The notes under the pieces were generated by a model. The model was not told the origin of the DNA and did no database searches. It saw nothing but the letters and a program-made list of their open reading frames with translations. Positions 21,796-32,353 of a DNA stretch of 64,000 bases are shown here, piece after piece. The stretch's first letter is position 1. Every line of letters starts with the position of its first letter. The stretch covers positions 25,895,154 through 25,959,153 of the forward strand of contig JASDDO010000028.1 in the NCBI GenBank assembly GCA_030015575.1, in the 5' to 3' direction. This stretch comes from Agapanthus africanus (Eukaryota > Streptophyta > Magnoliopsida > Asparagales > Amaryllidaceae). The position numbers and the translations under genes were made by a program.

Positions 21796-22358
21796 AAACA
21801 ATAGAGCCCAACTGTTCTTTTGTTGGATCTAAATAATCCTGTTAAGTTGATCTTAGTCTAAAAATTAGACTAGCGTATCCTTAGCAAACGTTTAAGTTGA
21901 TCTTAGTCTCAAATGAGACTAACGTATTCTTAAACCCAACCCAAAACCCAAATCTAAGAAAATACGGATTTGGACTAATCCACGTCCTACGGGCGAACAC
22001 ATAAATTAGTCTCCGTATACAATCCACGGGCAACAAAAAACAAAACAAACACACACAACACGAAGTGACCATCTGGAGAAGGAGAAAGTGGTTACCGCAA
22101 TGCGGTAGTGTAATTAACTGCAGGGGCTTGCGTCTGTAGGGAAGAGCGTCCCCACAATCAAAAACCCCTCAAACGAGGGGGAATCTGATGAAGTCAGCTA
22201 CATCGGCCGCATCCGTCTAAACCTCCGATATACGGTGCCATAAATCAACTTGGAATCTTCGGAGAGGTGGAAGGATAAAACCAAATAGTATCTGCCCCCA
22301 AATTCAGGCAAGACGGACCTACGCGGTCGCGTCTCTGTGTTCGGCGGAGAACAGATTC

Positions 22359-22376
22359 TGGCATGCCCAGTGGGAC
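22359..22376 (+). promoter_or_regulatory. Primer-binding site of the large element
   Basis: Five bases (gattc) after the LTR end comes TGGCATGCCCAGTGGGAC. The TGG start and its position between LTR and gag fit a primer-binding site. I do not assign the tRNA. Confidence 0.65.
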
Positions 22377-22949
22377 CTTTTCCTCTTTCCACTCCACACT
22401 TCGTGTGTTTTGTTTCGCGAACGAATCACGGTTTGCTATGGTTGCCCCTGGATTCGAGGTACTAAGATTTGGTGCCTTGCTCCGTGCAGAAAACAGAAGA
22501 TCAATGGCTTTCAACTGCACAAATTGCAACAACTCTCATTCCGTCCCCGCCGGAGGAGTGACCTACGGGCCTCAAGCGGCCTCCCTTTTTACAATGCCGG
22601 TGGACCAGGTGACGCAAGCCACCACTGGGCTATTCTTCAGGACTATGATCCCATCAACAAGCTTCAACGCTCAGATACTGTCACAGGAAGCTGCGAAGAA
22701 GTCGGTCTTTGACCGGCTTGCAACCACCATGGCCCCTCTCAGCGGGTCGTCCAACTCCACTGCCTTAGTCTTTGACAGGCTGGGTCAAAGCTCAAGTGGG
22801 CCCGCAAAGAGGCTCGCAATACCAGAGAAGGACACTCCAACTCCTGGTACAGTTGAGGTCATCCAAGATGCTCTCCCTACTCGAAGGTCGGCTTTCGACA
22901 GGTTGACCATTCCCTCTCAGCGGACGTCTGTCTTTGATAGGTTGGCGCC
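22363..22949 (+). pseudogene. Gag-like ORF, N-terminal part, interrupted by Athila-like insertion
   Basis: The frame is open from 22363, but the more likely start is the ATG at 22504 (MAFNCTNCNNSHSVPAGG), since translation from 22363 begins inside the PBS. The protein has at least four repeats of a motif of the form S(V/A)FDRL (KKSVFDRLATT, LVFDRLGQ, SAFDRLTI, SVFDRLAP). That motif is known in Gag proteins of Tat-type elements. The frame is cut at 22950 by the Athila-like LTR and resumes in FDRLAPTTGSHQ after 30305. The role in an intact element would be particle formation. Confidence 0.75.
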
Positions 22950-24400
22950 TGTTCATATCATAATTTTGCATTATTATATTCCCCATTCTTATACGTTTTA
23001 CAAATAAACAGGTGCTTTTGACCCATGTCTGCTACATAGTTGCAGGTTACAGGTTCTCGGAACAAAAACAGTGAAATTGATGAAAAAGATAATACAAAGT
23101 GAGACTACGACCAATAAATGGTGGAATTTTGATCGTGCCTACATGTTGAGGGACAATGAAGATCAATGAACAAGTTCACAAAGCACAAAGGCAGCGCAAG
23201 GTTCAATATTTCGACACGAAGCAACGGTAAAAGTCTACTACAATTATTCACTGTGGAGATCTGGAAGAGAAATAGAAGACATTCTGAAGAACCAACTGAA
23301 GAAACAGGAAGGCAAACACAACTAGAAGCAGCACAGAAAATATCAGGCCACAATCTCTCCACTTGGCCGCGGAACCGCGGCCAAACCTTGAACCGCAGCT
23401 AAACCTTGCTTTTGGACGCGGATCTGCGGCCATGGTGTGCCCGTATCGATGCAGAAAAATTTTGGAAATTGGCAGCGCATTGACTAGTCTTCCTAGGGGT
23501 ATTTTTGTAAAAGCAGATGTGCGTCGATTATAACCCTAGGGTTTTCTATGCTCTATAAATAGAAACCCTAAAACTTGTTTGAGGCATGCCTCTTTTCATT
23601 GAATAAAATTCAGAATTCCTTCATGTTTTGAGAGCATCAATTTTGTAAGTAGTTTCTTTTATTCTTGCCCTAGTTCTTAATTCTTCTTTCTGCCCTAATT
23701 TAAATTTATTCTCTGCCCTAGTTTAATTTAGAATAGAATTTTTTATAATCTGCAGTAGTTAGATAATTAATCTCTTAAATCAAAAACTCATAAAAATTAT
23801 GTTTTTCATATATCTCCTAATGAGCGAGTAGTTCCTCGCTTGTTAGGGTTAGGAATATGGAAGGTTTGAGAGATGCAAATCTCTCACCCCTTTCTTGTCC
23901 ATCACATATTAATAATTAGGACTCCATGCATACATACACATACCGCTCCCCACGGCACCCTACCCACGAGGTAACGGTGATCCCGTAGTATAAAAGACCG
24001 GTTGTGCACGTTTCCCATGGAGGTTAGGGTAAGGATTAAGAAAGGACAGACAAGGACCTAGAGGAAGAAACATCGTTTCTTCCCGATCGTCCTTATCCCC
24101 TTTATTAATAATTACCATAACACCTAAAGAAGATCTAATTTAGGGCATTGAAAGCGGTGGGAAATCTTTACTTTCCAAACTTAACCTAAACCTAACCCTA
24201 GCAAGATTTCTAATCCTAGTCTAAGTCAATTTAGTTTTTAGTGATAAAGATTCAAACACCATTTGGAATTAACTCGTTAGAACAATTAGGAAATACACAA
24301 CATCCCTGTGGACCGACCCGTACTCACCGGCTAGCTACCAAGCGACGCCGTTCTTGATTGCGGTAAAAAATATTTTTGATCGTAAAAATCTCATAAATCA
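22950..24400 (+). repeat. 5' LTR of the Athila-like element
   Basis: TGTTCATATC to TAAATCA. It contains a TATA box (TATAAATA) at about 23554-23561 within ctctataaatagaaaccc. Its 3' third includes accgacccgtactcaccggc and ttcttgattgcgg. It is longer than the 3' LTR because of small indels and because the 3' LTR's last bases are missing or altered. Confidence 0.85.
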
Positions 24401-24402
24401 AA

Positions 24403-24448
24403 TGGCGCCGTTGCCGGGGATCGAACCCGGGTCACCCGCGTGACAGGC
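24403..24448 (+). promoter_or_regulatory. Primer-binding site matching tRNA-Asp over 46 nt
   Basis: It starts TGGCGCCGTTGCCGGGGA, the usual 18-nt tRNA-Asp(GTC) complement. It then continues without a mismatch, against the plant tRNA-Asp sequence as I remember it, through the T arm, variable loop and anticodon arm to ACAGGC at 24448. After that similarity stops. Ordinary PBSs end at 18 nt because tRNA m1A58 blocks copying. Confidence 0.85.
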
Positions 24449-25526
24449 ATGGAGTGAGAGTTTTTGCAGGACCGATGAACGAATTCAGATCTAGAAAAAT
24501 CCAGAGAGCGAAACAGAAAACAACAGATCTGAACAACCGAGGAGTACCATAACAGAGCAACAGAAAAGATTTGGAGATCTGAACAAACCAACCGACCGCG
24601 GAACCGCCGCCGCAACCCACCTCGCGCCGTGGAACCGCCGCGGGTTGCTGACGTCAGCAACCCGAAATCCCACTGTAAGTCTCCTCTCTCCTTCTCTGCA
24701 ACCCCTGATATCTTCTCTGTAAATTTGCCTGCAGGATTTTTTGCGCTAAAAAAATCTCTCCCCCTTCCAATAATTGATCTTGTGCAGGATTCTTTGCGCC
24801 GCGGTAAAAAAAATTTGTTTACAAGTGATTGTGTTACTGCTTTGCATAATTTAATTGACTTTAAGGGGCTTAAAACCAATCCAGATTGGGTGGGGATTTC
24901 ATCACCCTTCCCAGGACCCCAGAAATCACATAAGGCATATTGCATTGACCATCAATTAATTAAAAAAAAAGATTAGACTCAGCCCTAAGGACTTCGCGCT
25001 CAATAGGACAGAGGAACAGTTGTAGGCATCGACCGTTGATCCTAACCTGACTTTGTGGTGCCTAGGCTAAACAGGTAGGGAAAGGTAATTTTAAAAGGCC
25101 CGTCTCACGGTGATTCGTGAGCGGATCCCTCCATTCTCTACCTGTGCTTACCTGGCCACAATTGGCGGTGAAGAGACGGTTTGAGTTCCTACTTCTTGCC
25201 CTTTGGAACAGTTAGGAGCTGTCTAGCTGACCTAGGTGACCCTAGATCTAGGCTTGATTGTGCATTTGAGATTGATTGAACGTGTGTCTAAGCCTTTTAT
25301 TGAAAATCTTTTTGCAAAAAGCTCCTTATAAAAAAAACATAAAAAGAAAATTTTACAAAAACTTGCAACTTGTCGCTAAGAAATCCGTGCACCCCACATT
25401 CTTTTTCTTCCCCTTTCTTACATCATGGGTACCCCACCTTACAAAACTCTAGCCGAACTTTAGTACCCTCATCCAAACATTGCTTCATACGCGAATTGTT
25501 TTGGTCGAATTACGGACGACCCCTCC
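24449..25526 (+). other. Leader of the Athila-like element
   Basis: Non-coding sequence between the PBS and the 502-codon ORF. It includes ctgcaggattttttgcg-type near-repeats at about 24731 and 24785 and no recognisable gag. Short frames here on both strands have no known family. Confidence 0.6.
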
Positions 25527-27035
25527 ATGCCCAAAATTTCTTTGAAAGATCGAATAGAAGCGTCTAGGAGAAACAGTTCGACTCCACAATCTACTTTGTA
25601 TAAACCATTTCAACCTTCACCACCTTCTTATGTTGACATTACTTTTTCGAGTCCTGTTATAACACCGAAACCCATGTCTATCGCTGAACATATTGAACAA
25701 TCTCGTAACCGATCTTTCACTCCTTTCAACACTTCCAGTTCTTGGAATCAACAAGTCCATTCACTTTTTTATCCAAATGTTGATCCTACTCCCGTCCAAC
25801 CATTCAATTCCTACCAGTCCTACCCGACTTTCACACCTTCCATAGACATTGCTTCTACACAACCATTTGGGAGTTTCCAAAATCCAAACAATTTTGAATC
25901 TTTTACTGAAACCCCTTCACAACCCATGTCTAGTCTAGAACAGTCGTTGGAAGCATACATTGCAGCAATAAACCGACAGATGAGGAATTTGGATGCGTCC
26001 ATTGCCGCCCTTATGCAACCTAGTGAACCGGTAGCTAGTTTCCAACGAGCTCCAAAAATTCCAATGTATGATGAGGCGGTTGGACAGAGTGAGAATTTGA
26101 GTGGTAAGAGTGAGTTCTACACACTTCCAAATCAAACCTACCCATCCTCAATTGAATCCCAGAACACCGGTTTTCAAACAAGTGTCCCAAATGATTCACC
26201 AGTTAAAAATAAAACGTGTAATGAGTTGTGCGACTTTGTAGTGTTTGATTTACCTGATTGTGAAGAGCCCTTTTCGAGTGAACCCAAACCTAATTCTTTC
26301 GAACTTTACACCTCCAATCTAGAACCTGAATTGATAAATATCCATGCTTGTGATGAGGTGTCTAAAAAAATTGATTTTCACTTGATTGAGGATATTGATG
26401 CCGGGAATATTTTGGATGATGAACCCGTAGATTTGACTGAAATTTTCTCTCCAATTCATCATCCCGAGTCATTAAATGTTTCTCCTGAACTTCATATGCG
26501 TCTTGATTTTGATGATAATTGCATGGATGAGATAACTTTTGAGGAGAATTATGAGGATAGTATTGAGGAGAGTATAGAGGATAGTGTTGAGGATGAACCA
26601 GTTTTGTTTGATATGTCAGATTTTCCAATTCATCCTCCTGAACCTTTAACTGTAATCCTTCCTAAATCACCCTCCCTCCTTTCCATCGTTCAGACCACGC
26701 AAAAGATTACGCAGGAGGACTGTGAGCTTGAAAAATTTCTGTTCGATCACAGCAGTTTGGACGCCACTAGTGCGTTCCTCTTTAAATCTGACACAGTTCT
26801 CACAGCTGATAACGATTACGAGTGTTTCACTTTTTCGGATGATTTTGAAGACTCACCGCCCGAGTTTGAGTCCTTTGAATTTTCAGATGAGTTAGTTGAA
26901 CCATCAGACTCGGTTGCTTACAGTCATTTCGAACCATTGATGGAATCCTTCAAATTCGAGACAGCTTACTTAGGTGAGAATAAGACTATCACTAAATCAC
27001 TCCCTTTCGTCCTTCCTATCGTTTCAACCACGTAA
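25527..27035 (+). CDS. Intact 502-aa ORF of a non-autonomous Athila-like element, function unknown
   Basis: The frame is fully open from ATG 25527 to the stop at 27033-27035. I do not recognise a catalytic domain, zinc knuckle, signal peptide or membrane segment. Visible features are two related N-terminal motifs (ISLKDRIEASR at residues 4-14 and MSIAEHIEQSR at 50-60), a Ser/Pro/Phe/Asn-rich low-complexity region (60-130), and a predicted helical or coiled segment LEQSLEAYIAAINRQMRNLD around 137-156. A long, very acidic C-terminal half (about 220-490) is rich in Asp/Glu clusters. The helical segment recalls the C-terminal part of Athila Gag, so this may be a rebuilt Gag-derived protein. Being open in a decayed neighbourhood suggests recent activity or selection. 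Confidence 0.7.
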   Translation: MPKISLKDRIEASRRNSSTPQSTLYKPFQPSPPSYVDITFSSPVITPKPMSIAEHIEQSRNRSFTPFNTSSSWNQQVHSLFYPNVDPTPVQPFNSYQSYPTFTPSIDIASTQPFGSFQNPNNFESFTETPSQPMSSLEQSLEAYIAAINRQMRNLDASIAALMQPSEPVASFQRAPKIPMYDEAVGQSENLSGKSEFYTLPNQTYPSSIESQNTGFQTSVPNDSPVKNKTCNELCDFVVFDLPDCEEPFSSEPKPNSFELYTSNLEPELINIHACDEVSKKIDFHLIEDIDAGNILDDEPVDLTEIFSPIHHPESLNVSPELHMRLDFDDNCMDEITFEENYEDSIEESIEDSVEDEPVLFDMSDFPIHPPEPLTVILPKSPSLLSIVQTTQKITQEDCELEKFLFDHSSLDATSAFLFKSDTVLTADNDYECFTFSDDFEDSPPEFESFEFSDELVEPSDSVAYSHFEPLMESFKFETAYLGENKTITKSLPFVLPIVSTT

Positions 27036-27059
27036 GAATCCGTCGCGTTTCCATTTCCA

Positions 27060-27449
27060 ATGGATGGTTTACCAAGTTCAATGTACCCATGTTTTCTTGC
27101 GAATCTTGAGGGATTTGACCCCATTTCTCGACGGGTTGATAAATTAGCACAATCGCTTTTAACACATCGGTCATCACAATTTGCGCTAATTTATTCACTC
27201 GATTTACACCCTCAAGTTCGTACTACACTTCTTTCTCTTTTCCGCCATTCTTCTCCGAATATACCGAGATCATATTCCACTCTTCTTCTCATACGGTCTC
27301 GTGTGTTTCTCAACTCCTTCCTCTACACTCCATTCTTCCACCAACCCTACCATTATCACGGTAGAATTTCTGAATGGTTGGTGCTAACCTTTGGTCTGTG
27401 TAAGGCCCTGTATAGTTTGATTTTTCTCCTCCCCAACTCTGAACTTTAA
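27060..27449 (+). CDS. Short 129-aa ORF downstream of the 502-aa ORF, doubtful
   Basis: It starts 24 nt after the previous stop and could be a remnant of a longer protein. It contains DPISRRVDKLAQSLL and a hydrophobic C-terminal end (WLVLTFGLCKALYSLIFLL). No family recognised. It could also be a chance frame. Confidence 0.3.
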   Translation: MDGLPSSMYPCFLANLEGFDPISRRVDKLAQSLLTHRSSQFALIYSLDLHPQVRTTLLSLFRHSSPNIPRSYSTLLLIRSRVFLNSFLYTPFFHQPYHYHGRISEWLVLTFGLCKALYSLIFLLPNSEL

Positions 27450-28963
27450 ACGCTTAAACCAGTGGAAACACTGTTTCACTTAAGTTTGGGGGGGGGGGGC
27501 TTTTTGTATATATATTTTGTTTTTTTATTTTGTTTTTCTTTTAGCAATAAAAAAAATTATAAAAAAATAAACAGGGGAGTGCCGACATTTTGACCCTCTT
27601 GGTGTAGCCTGACAGTGAGGACACTGTCAAGTTTAAGTTTGGGAGTGTGCTCGGTAAGCTTTCTTCCTTCGCATTCATATGTATATTTTTGCATTTGCAT
27701 ACTTATTTTTAAAACCCATAAAAATTTGAAAATTTTCAAAAATTATAAAAATTGAAAAGTTCAATTTTGGCCATAATTGACTTGAGTTTGACAAGAAGGT
27801 TAACTAGTTAGGAACAACTAGATCCTAGACTTAGTAAATTAAAAACCCTAAAAATAACCTTTCTTAAAATTTAACGGTAGAAAGTATATGTCTTTGTAGT
27901 TTATTTAGAAATAGGCAAATTTTGAGTTCACTTCTTGGGCTAAGTTAAAACAAGGGAAAAGTATTGATATTTTTATTAAAGTATAAATTTGAAAAATAAT
28001 TCCTAAGTTTAAGTCTAAATTCTGAAAATATATACCCTACAACTTGCACAAACACGAACCTTGAAACTTGGAATAGTAGAAGAGACATTGAAATGATCTT
28101 GTCTAAAAAGTCCTTAGTATGAAGGAAAATAAAATAAAAATTCAAGTGTGAATAAAGAGATAAAAAAATGAACACTGGTTTTTGTAATTACTTAAGGCTG
28201 CATTAATAGAGAAAAAAAATATTTAGCGAGGGCGCTTCATCACCTAGTGCCTTAGACCAACTGGTTTGGGAGTCATTGCTAACGCCTTACGGATTACAAG
28301 ACTAGGAATTACGCCTTAATGTGCAAACACATCTTGTAATCGGTCGTTGGTACCTCAAGAAGTATTAACGGCCGCATGAAGAATGTGTGAGCAATTTCAT
28401 CTAAAAATTCACCAATTGAAAAGTACTTTGGACAATGGACAAGAGTATAATAGCTTGAATTGAATTTCCAAGTGTAGGGGTGATATATACACACACGTAG
28501 GGATATGTGATTGGCGTTTAGATAAGAGATAGGAATGAAAAATAGGACTTATATCTTTAATAGAGATGATAAAAATTCCTAAGTTGAGATGGAACCCTAG
28601 AAGGAAAACTTGAAAGATGCCAAAAGCTAAGTAAATTCACAAGAACATATATAATCTTAAGTTAAGTAATAAGAAAGCGTGAAAAATATGGGTGGATAAT
28701 TTCTGAGTCGAAGATAATAGAGTTCCTTGTTAGAAAACCTAATTGTCGAATGAAAGTCAATAGGCCGAATTGATAGGATTTTGTGGGTGGTATCCGCTGA
28801 AAACCCTCAGGAGACAACACTCCTCCTGCTAGGGACACCTAGAGGTTTAACGGCTTGTTGCACGAGCTCAGTGCAATCGTGTTTCCCTGCAAAAGTGAGG
28901 CTGGGTCTTTTTCGAGAATAAAACTAGGTTTGCTCGAGGACGGGCAAAAGATAAGTTTGGGGG
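27450..28963 (+). other. AT-rich 3' region and polypurine tract of the Athila-like element
   Basis: Non-coding. It has a run of 12-13 G after aagttt at 27484, another aagtttggga at about 27640, and the terminal tract AAGTTTGGGGG at 28953-28963 just before the 3' LTR. Repeated AAGTTTGGGG motifs are familiar from Athila 3' regions. Confidence 0.7.
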
Positions 28964-28967
28964 TATT

Positions 28968-30305
28968 TGTTCATATCATAATATTGCATTATTATATTCT
29001 CCATTCTTATTCATTTTACAAATAAACAGGTGCTTTTGACTCATGTCTGCTACATAGTTGCAGGTTACAGGTTCTCGGAACAAAAACAGTGAAAACGATG
29101 AAAAGACGATACAAAAGTGAGACAACGACCGATAAATGGAAGAATCTTGATCAAGCCTACAGTTTGGAGAATAAACGAAGATCAATAAACAAGTTCACAG
29201 AGTACAAAGGCAGCGTAAGGTTCAAGACTTCGACACGAAGTAAGCGGTAAAAGTCCACGACTTTATTCACTGTGGAAATCTGGAAGAAATCTAGAAGACA
29301 AACTGAGAAACCAAGTAAAGAAATAAGAAGCAGAATGTAACCAGAACCAAACAGGGTATACGGCCGCGGATCCGCGGCTGTGCCTGACATGTGTCGGTGG
29401 AAAATTTGGTCGCTGGCGGCGCGTTGACTAGTCTTTCTTAGGGGGTAAAATTGTAAATGCAGACGTGATTCGAATGTAACCCTAGGGTTTCTATGTTCTA
29501 TAAATAGAAACCCTAAAACCTTTTTTAGGTTATGCCTCTTCTTATGCCTCATTTCATTTTATCAAAATTCAGATCTGTAAATTTCTGCAATATATGAAGA
29601 GAGCATCAAATAAAACTTAGGAGTAAGTTTTCTTTTTATTGCCCTAGTTAAATTTTCTTTCCTGCCCTAGTTTAATTTTCCTTTCTGCCCTAGTTTAGAT
29701 TTCGTTCTCTGCCCTAGTTAATTAGTTTAGAACATGTTTTTCAATTCCCTAATGAGTGTGTAGTCTCCTCACTTGTTAGGGTTAGATTTGGGGAAGGCTT
29801 GAGAGATGAAGATCTCTCACCCCTTTCTTGCCCATCACACGTTTTTACAGGACTCCATGCATACATGCACACACCGCTCCCTATGGCACTCTATCCCACG
29901 AGGTAGCGGTGATACCGTAGTATAAACGACCGGTTGAGTGTGTTTTCCATGGAGGTTAGGATAAGGATTAAGAAAGGAAGGACAAGAACCTAGAGGAAGA
30001 AACATCGTTTCTTCCCGATGGTACTAATCCACTTTATTAATTATTACAATAACACCTCATAGATCTTAAATAGCGCATAGAAAGCGGTGAGGAATATTGA
30101 CTTTCCAAATTTAACCTAAACCTAACCCTAACAAGATTTTAGTCTTAGAATAGATCAACTTAGTTTTTAGATTTAATCAATCCGACACCAATCGGAATTA
30201 ACTCGTTAGAACAAATTGAGAATACACAAAATTCCTGTGGACCGACCCGTACTCACCGGCTAGCTACCAAGCGACGCCGTTCTTGATTGCGGTTATAAAT
30301 ATTCT
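28968..30305 (+). repeat. 3' LTR of the Athila-like element
   Basis: It aligns with 22950-24400 from TGTTCATATCATAA to ttcttgattgcgg, with a TATA box near 29499-29506. The last ~25-30 bases expected from the 5' LTR are absent. Instead the sequence passes into tctttgataggctggcgcc, the repeated gag flank. Divergence from the 5' LTR looks greater than between the LARD LTRs, so this insertion seems older. Confidence 0.82.
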
Positions 30306-32353
30306 TTGATAGGCTGGCGCCAACAACAGGTTCTCATCAGAACAGGGGGCATGGAAAACCTGATCCAACAATGGAGGTGGTCCCGGCCGCTCGCTATGCT
30401 CGACGGCGCCACTGGCGCCGAGTGAGAAAAGCTAGGGGCAGCTCCCCTTCCGGACTCACCCCACCAGCTCCAACGGTGGAACTAGATGCTGCTGTTCCAA
30501 CTGGAAACAGCTTTGAACCACTTAAGAGGGTACGCAAGAACTCTCCGAAGTCCGTGCTGAAGAGATCTCCTCCACCTGTGGAGAGCGCTACAAAGGCGAA
30601 GCTGGAACAACCCCCTCAACGGCTGTCCTCCAAAATTCATAAGGTCTGGAGACAAGTCTAAGACTCCGTGATTGATCAAGACTACCCCCGCCGACAGAAA
30701 AAGATGAAAGTTCGGCGAGAAAGGGATCACCCTGTCAAGCCACAGAAGGTGTCATCTGTTTAGGTGCCCGCTGCAACGGCTCCCTCAACTTCGACCGCCC
30801 ACAAAAGAAGGAGACCAGAGAAGATCCCTGCATCTTTGGCAAATCGCAAGGACATTGAATTTAAACGCCCCAAGTCTGGGGGCCTGGTGGTGCATACTGT
30901 TTATATGACTTCCGGAAAAGAGGATAGCCGTATCTCTACGGGTCACCGACCACTTACACGGTCTGTGACTAAGGCTCAGGAGTAACAACAACAAAAGCCC
31001 CAAGAAATTCTGACAGCCATGGCTGCACTCACTGGACCAAAAGAAGGCCCGGAGACATCTTCGGAGCAGCGTCATGAGCAGGAAACGGATGCCGAATTCC
31101 TTCGGAGAATGCTTAAGAAGAAGGACAAAGAGGCTGCGGAACAATCGGCCAATATAAAACAAATGTCCCTCCAATTCCAAGATATGGTGGGCATGATGAT
31201 CCAGCCGGACCCTCCAGCCGAAGATCCTACAGTAATAATTGAAGATGATAGAGAAGAGACATCAAACCCTCTGCTGGCTCTGTCAGCAGCCAAGGAGGAG
31301 ACCATCTCCAAAGCCATGCTCGATGATTATATAGCTCAACAAATACGAGCTCATCAAGCGAATGAAGCAAACGGCCAAGTCGTCAGAACTGGGTGACCAT
31401 ATCCAGGATGGTACGATCAGATCAAGTATCCGCCAGGATACACGATTCCTAGTTTCACGTATACAAGGGAACAGGCAATCCCCATCAACATGTCGCTCAG
31501 TTCAGGGCTCTCTGCGGCAATACCGGAGGTGATGACAAATTGTTACTTCGTCGGTTCGTCGGCAACTTAGCGGAAACGGCCTTTAAGTGGTATTCAGAGC
31601 TGCCCAACGACTCCGTCAAAACTTTTACGGAGATGGAATTGTTGTTCACCCAACGTTTCGTGAGCGCTAGCGAACGCACCCCAATCACAACATTAATTAA
31701 TGCCAGAGTGAAGCCGGGCGAGACATGGGTCCAGTACGCGATACGATGGCGAAATCTATGGACGAAGTGCGAGCAACACATCGAAGAAGCACCTGCAGTA
31801 GGCATGTTCGTAGGTACCCTCGATCCGCAGCCGACCATATCCTTGTTCATGATATTTTTCAAGCCGACTACCTTTCAGACCCTGATTGATAAGCTGGTCC
31901 AAATGGACTAGATGAGTCATAAGCCTTCCTTTTCAGAGACAGAACCACGGAACGAAAAGGGTAAAAGGAAAGCGACCTTTGTCGCCAATACTCAACAACA
32001 GCCAGGCAACTTAAACCCGGTTGTTCGCCAAAGCAACGTGCGTTCACGCCAATCCCTCGAGGAGAGACTGGGACGTCCTTATTCGTTTCCCCGGGATAAA
32101 ACGAGAAGACTGTTCGAGTTGGCGGTGCGCAACAGGCTCATCACCTTGCCGGATCCGAAACGCCCATTGCAACCCGGTGAGGCCAACAATCCCAATTAAT
32201 GCCCCTACCACCGAGTATTGGGCCATCCAATCGAAGACTGCTACATCTTCAAAAATTGGATTGAAGAACAGTATCAACAGGGCAAGTTCGCGCTGTCCGA
32301 AAACTGAAAGGTAAATCCGCCACAACAGCACACCCCTAAAAGGGTGGATACGC
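30306..32353 (+). pseudogene. Gag-like sequence, middle part, with stops and one frameshift
   Basis: One frame runs from FDRLAPTTGSHQNRG through KIHKVWRQV (stop 30659), SVTKAQE (stop about 30983) and MAALTGPKEGPETSSE to ANGQVVRTG (stop 31396) and beyond. A frameshift near 31465 leads into GNPHQHVAQF and the capsid block LLLRRFVGNLAETAFKWYSE, ending PQPTISLFMIF (stop 31911). YSFPRDKTRRLFELAVRN and the finger-like CPYHRVLGHPIEDCYIFKNW (one stop just before it) follow. The WY-SELPNDSVKTF region fits the retrotransposon Gag family. The sequence is cut at 32354 by a solo LTR. Confidence 0.82.

Larger units (their letters stand above)
19880..22150. repeat. Chain of consecutive short inverted repeats in the 5' LTR
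   Basis: Neighbouring hairpins have different stems. Between 20063 and 20307 alone I read CTGAAAATCAG (20063), TGGATCAATGATCCA (20082), GGTGATCAAAATCACC (20099), TACAGAACAAATTCTGTA (20119), TGGGAAGAGATTTCCCA (20137), CTTCTGTAAAACAGAAG (20179), GGGGAAATCCCC (20216), AAAAGATCTTTT (20241), CTGATTCAACAAATCAG (20256) and AGACTTCAAGTCT (20295). These ten cover about 148 of 245 bases. The pattern continues downstream with AAGAACTTAGTTCTT, GAGACAAAGTCTC, GAGAATTTAATTCTC, AAATGTCCAACATTT, TTAGTCTCAAATGAGACTAA and TACCGCAATGCGGTA. Confidence 0.88.
18684..22353 (+). repeat. 5' LTR of the large element (3.67 kb)
   Basis: It is colinear with the 3' LTR (54469-55811 plus 60043-62219). Blocks in order: the start TGTTCCCGCCAAAATCTT; a ~65-bp repeat (19571-19880); a run of different short inverted repeats; a TATA box at 20280; a second GCGC/CACGTG repeat (20690-21185); a GGACTGTGGGGTCC-type repeat (21536-21795); and a conserved 3' end, aattcaggcaagacggacct to GGAGAACA. 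By eye the two LTRs are clearly alike but also differ in repeat copy number. Confidence 0.9.
22950..30305 (+). mobile_element. Athila-like non-autonomous LTR retrotransposon (7.36 kb)
   Basis: Two LTRs (22950-24400 and 28968 to about 30305) begin TGTTCATATCATAAT. The internal domain starts with a tRNA-Asp primer-binding site, as in Athila elements. It ends with AAGTTTGGGGG polypurine-like tracts, also characteristic of that lineage. The internal domain is only about 4.6 kb and encodes one intact ORF of unknown function instead of gag-pol. The insertion lies inside the gag of the large element. The flanks do not show a clean 5-bp TSD; an 18-19-bp duplication (tctttgataggttggcgcc, one mismatch) is seen instead. 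Confidence 0.88.

Noticed and set aside
24391..24945. 184-codon minus-strand frame over the Athila-like PBS and leader
   Set aside because: It spans the LTR/PBS junction antisense and resembles no protein.
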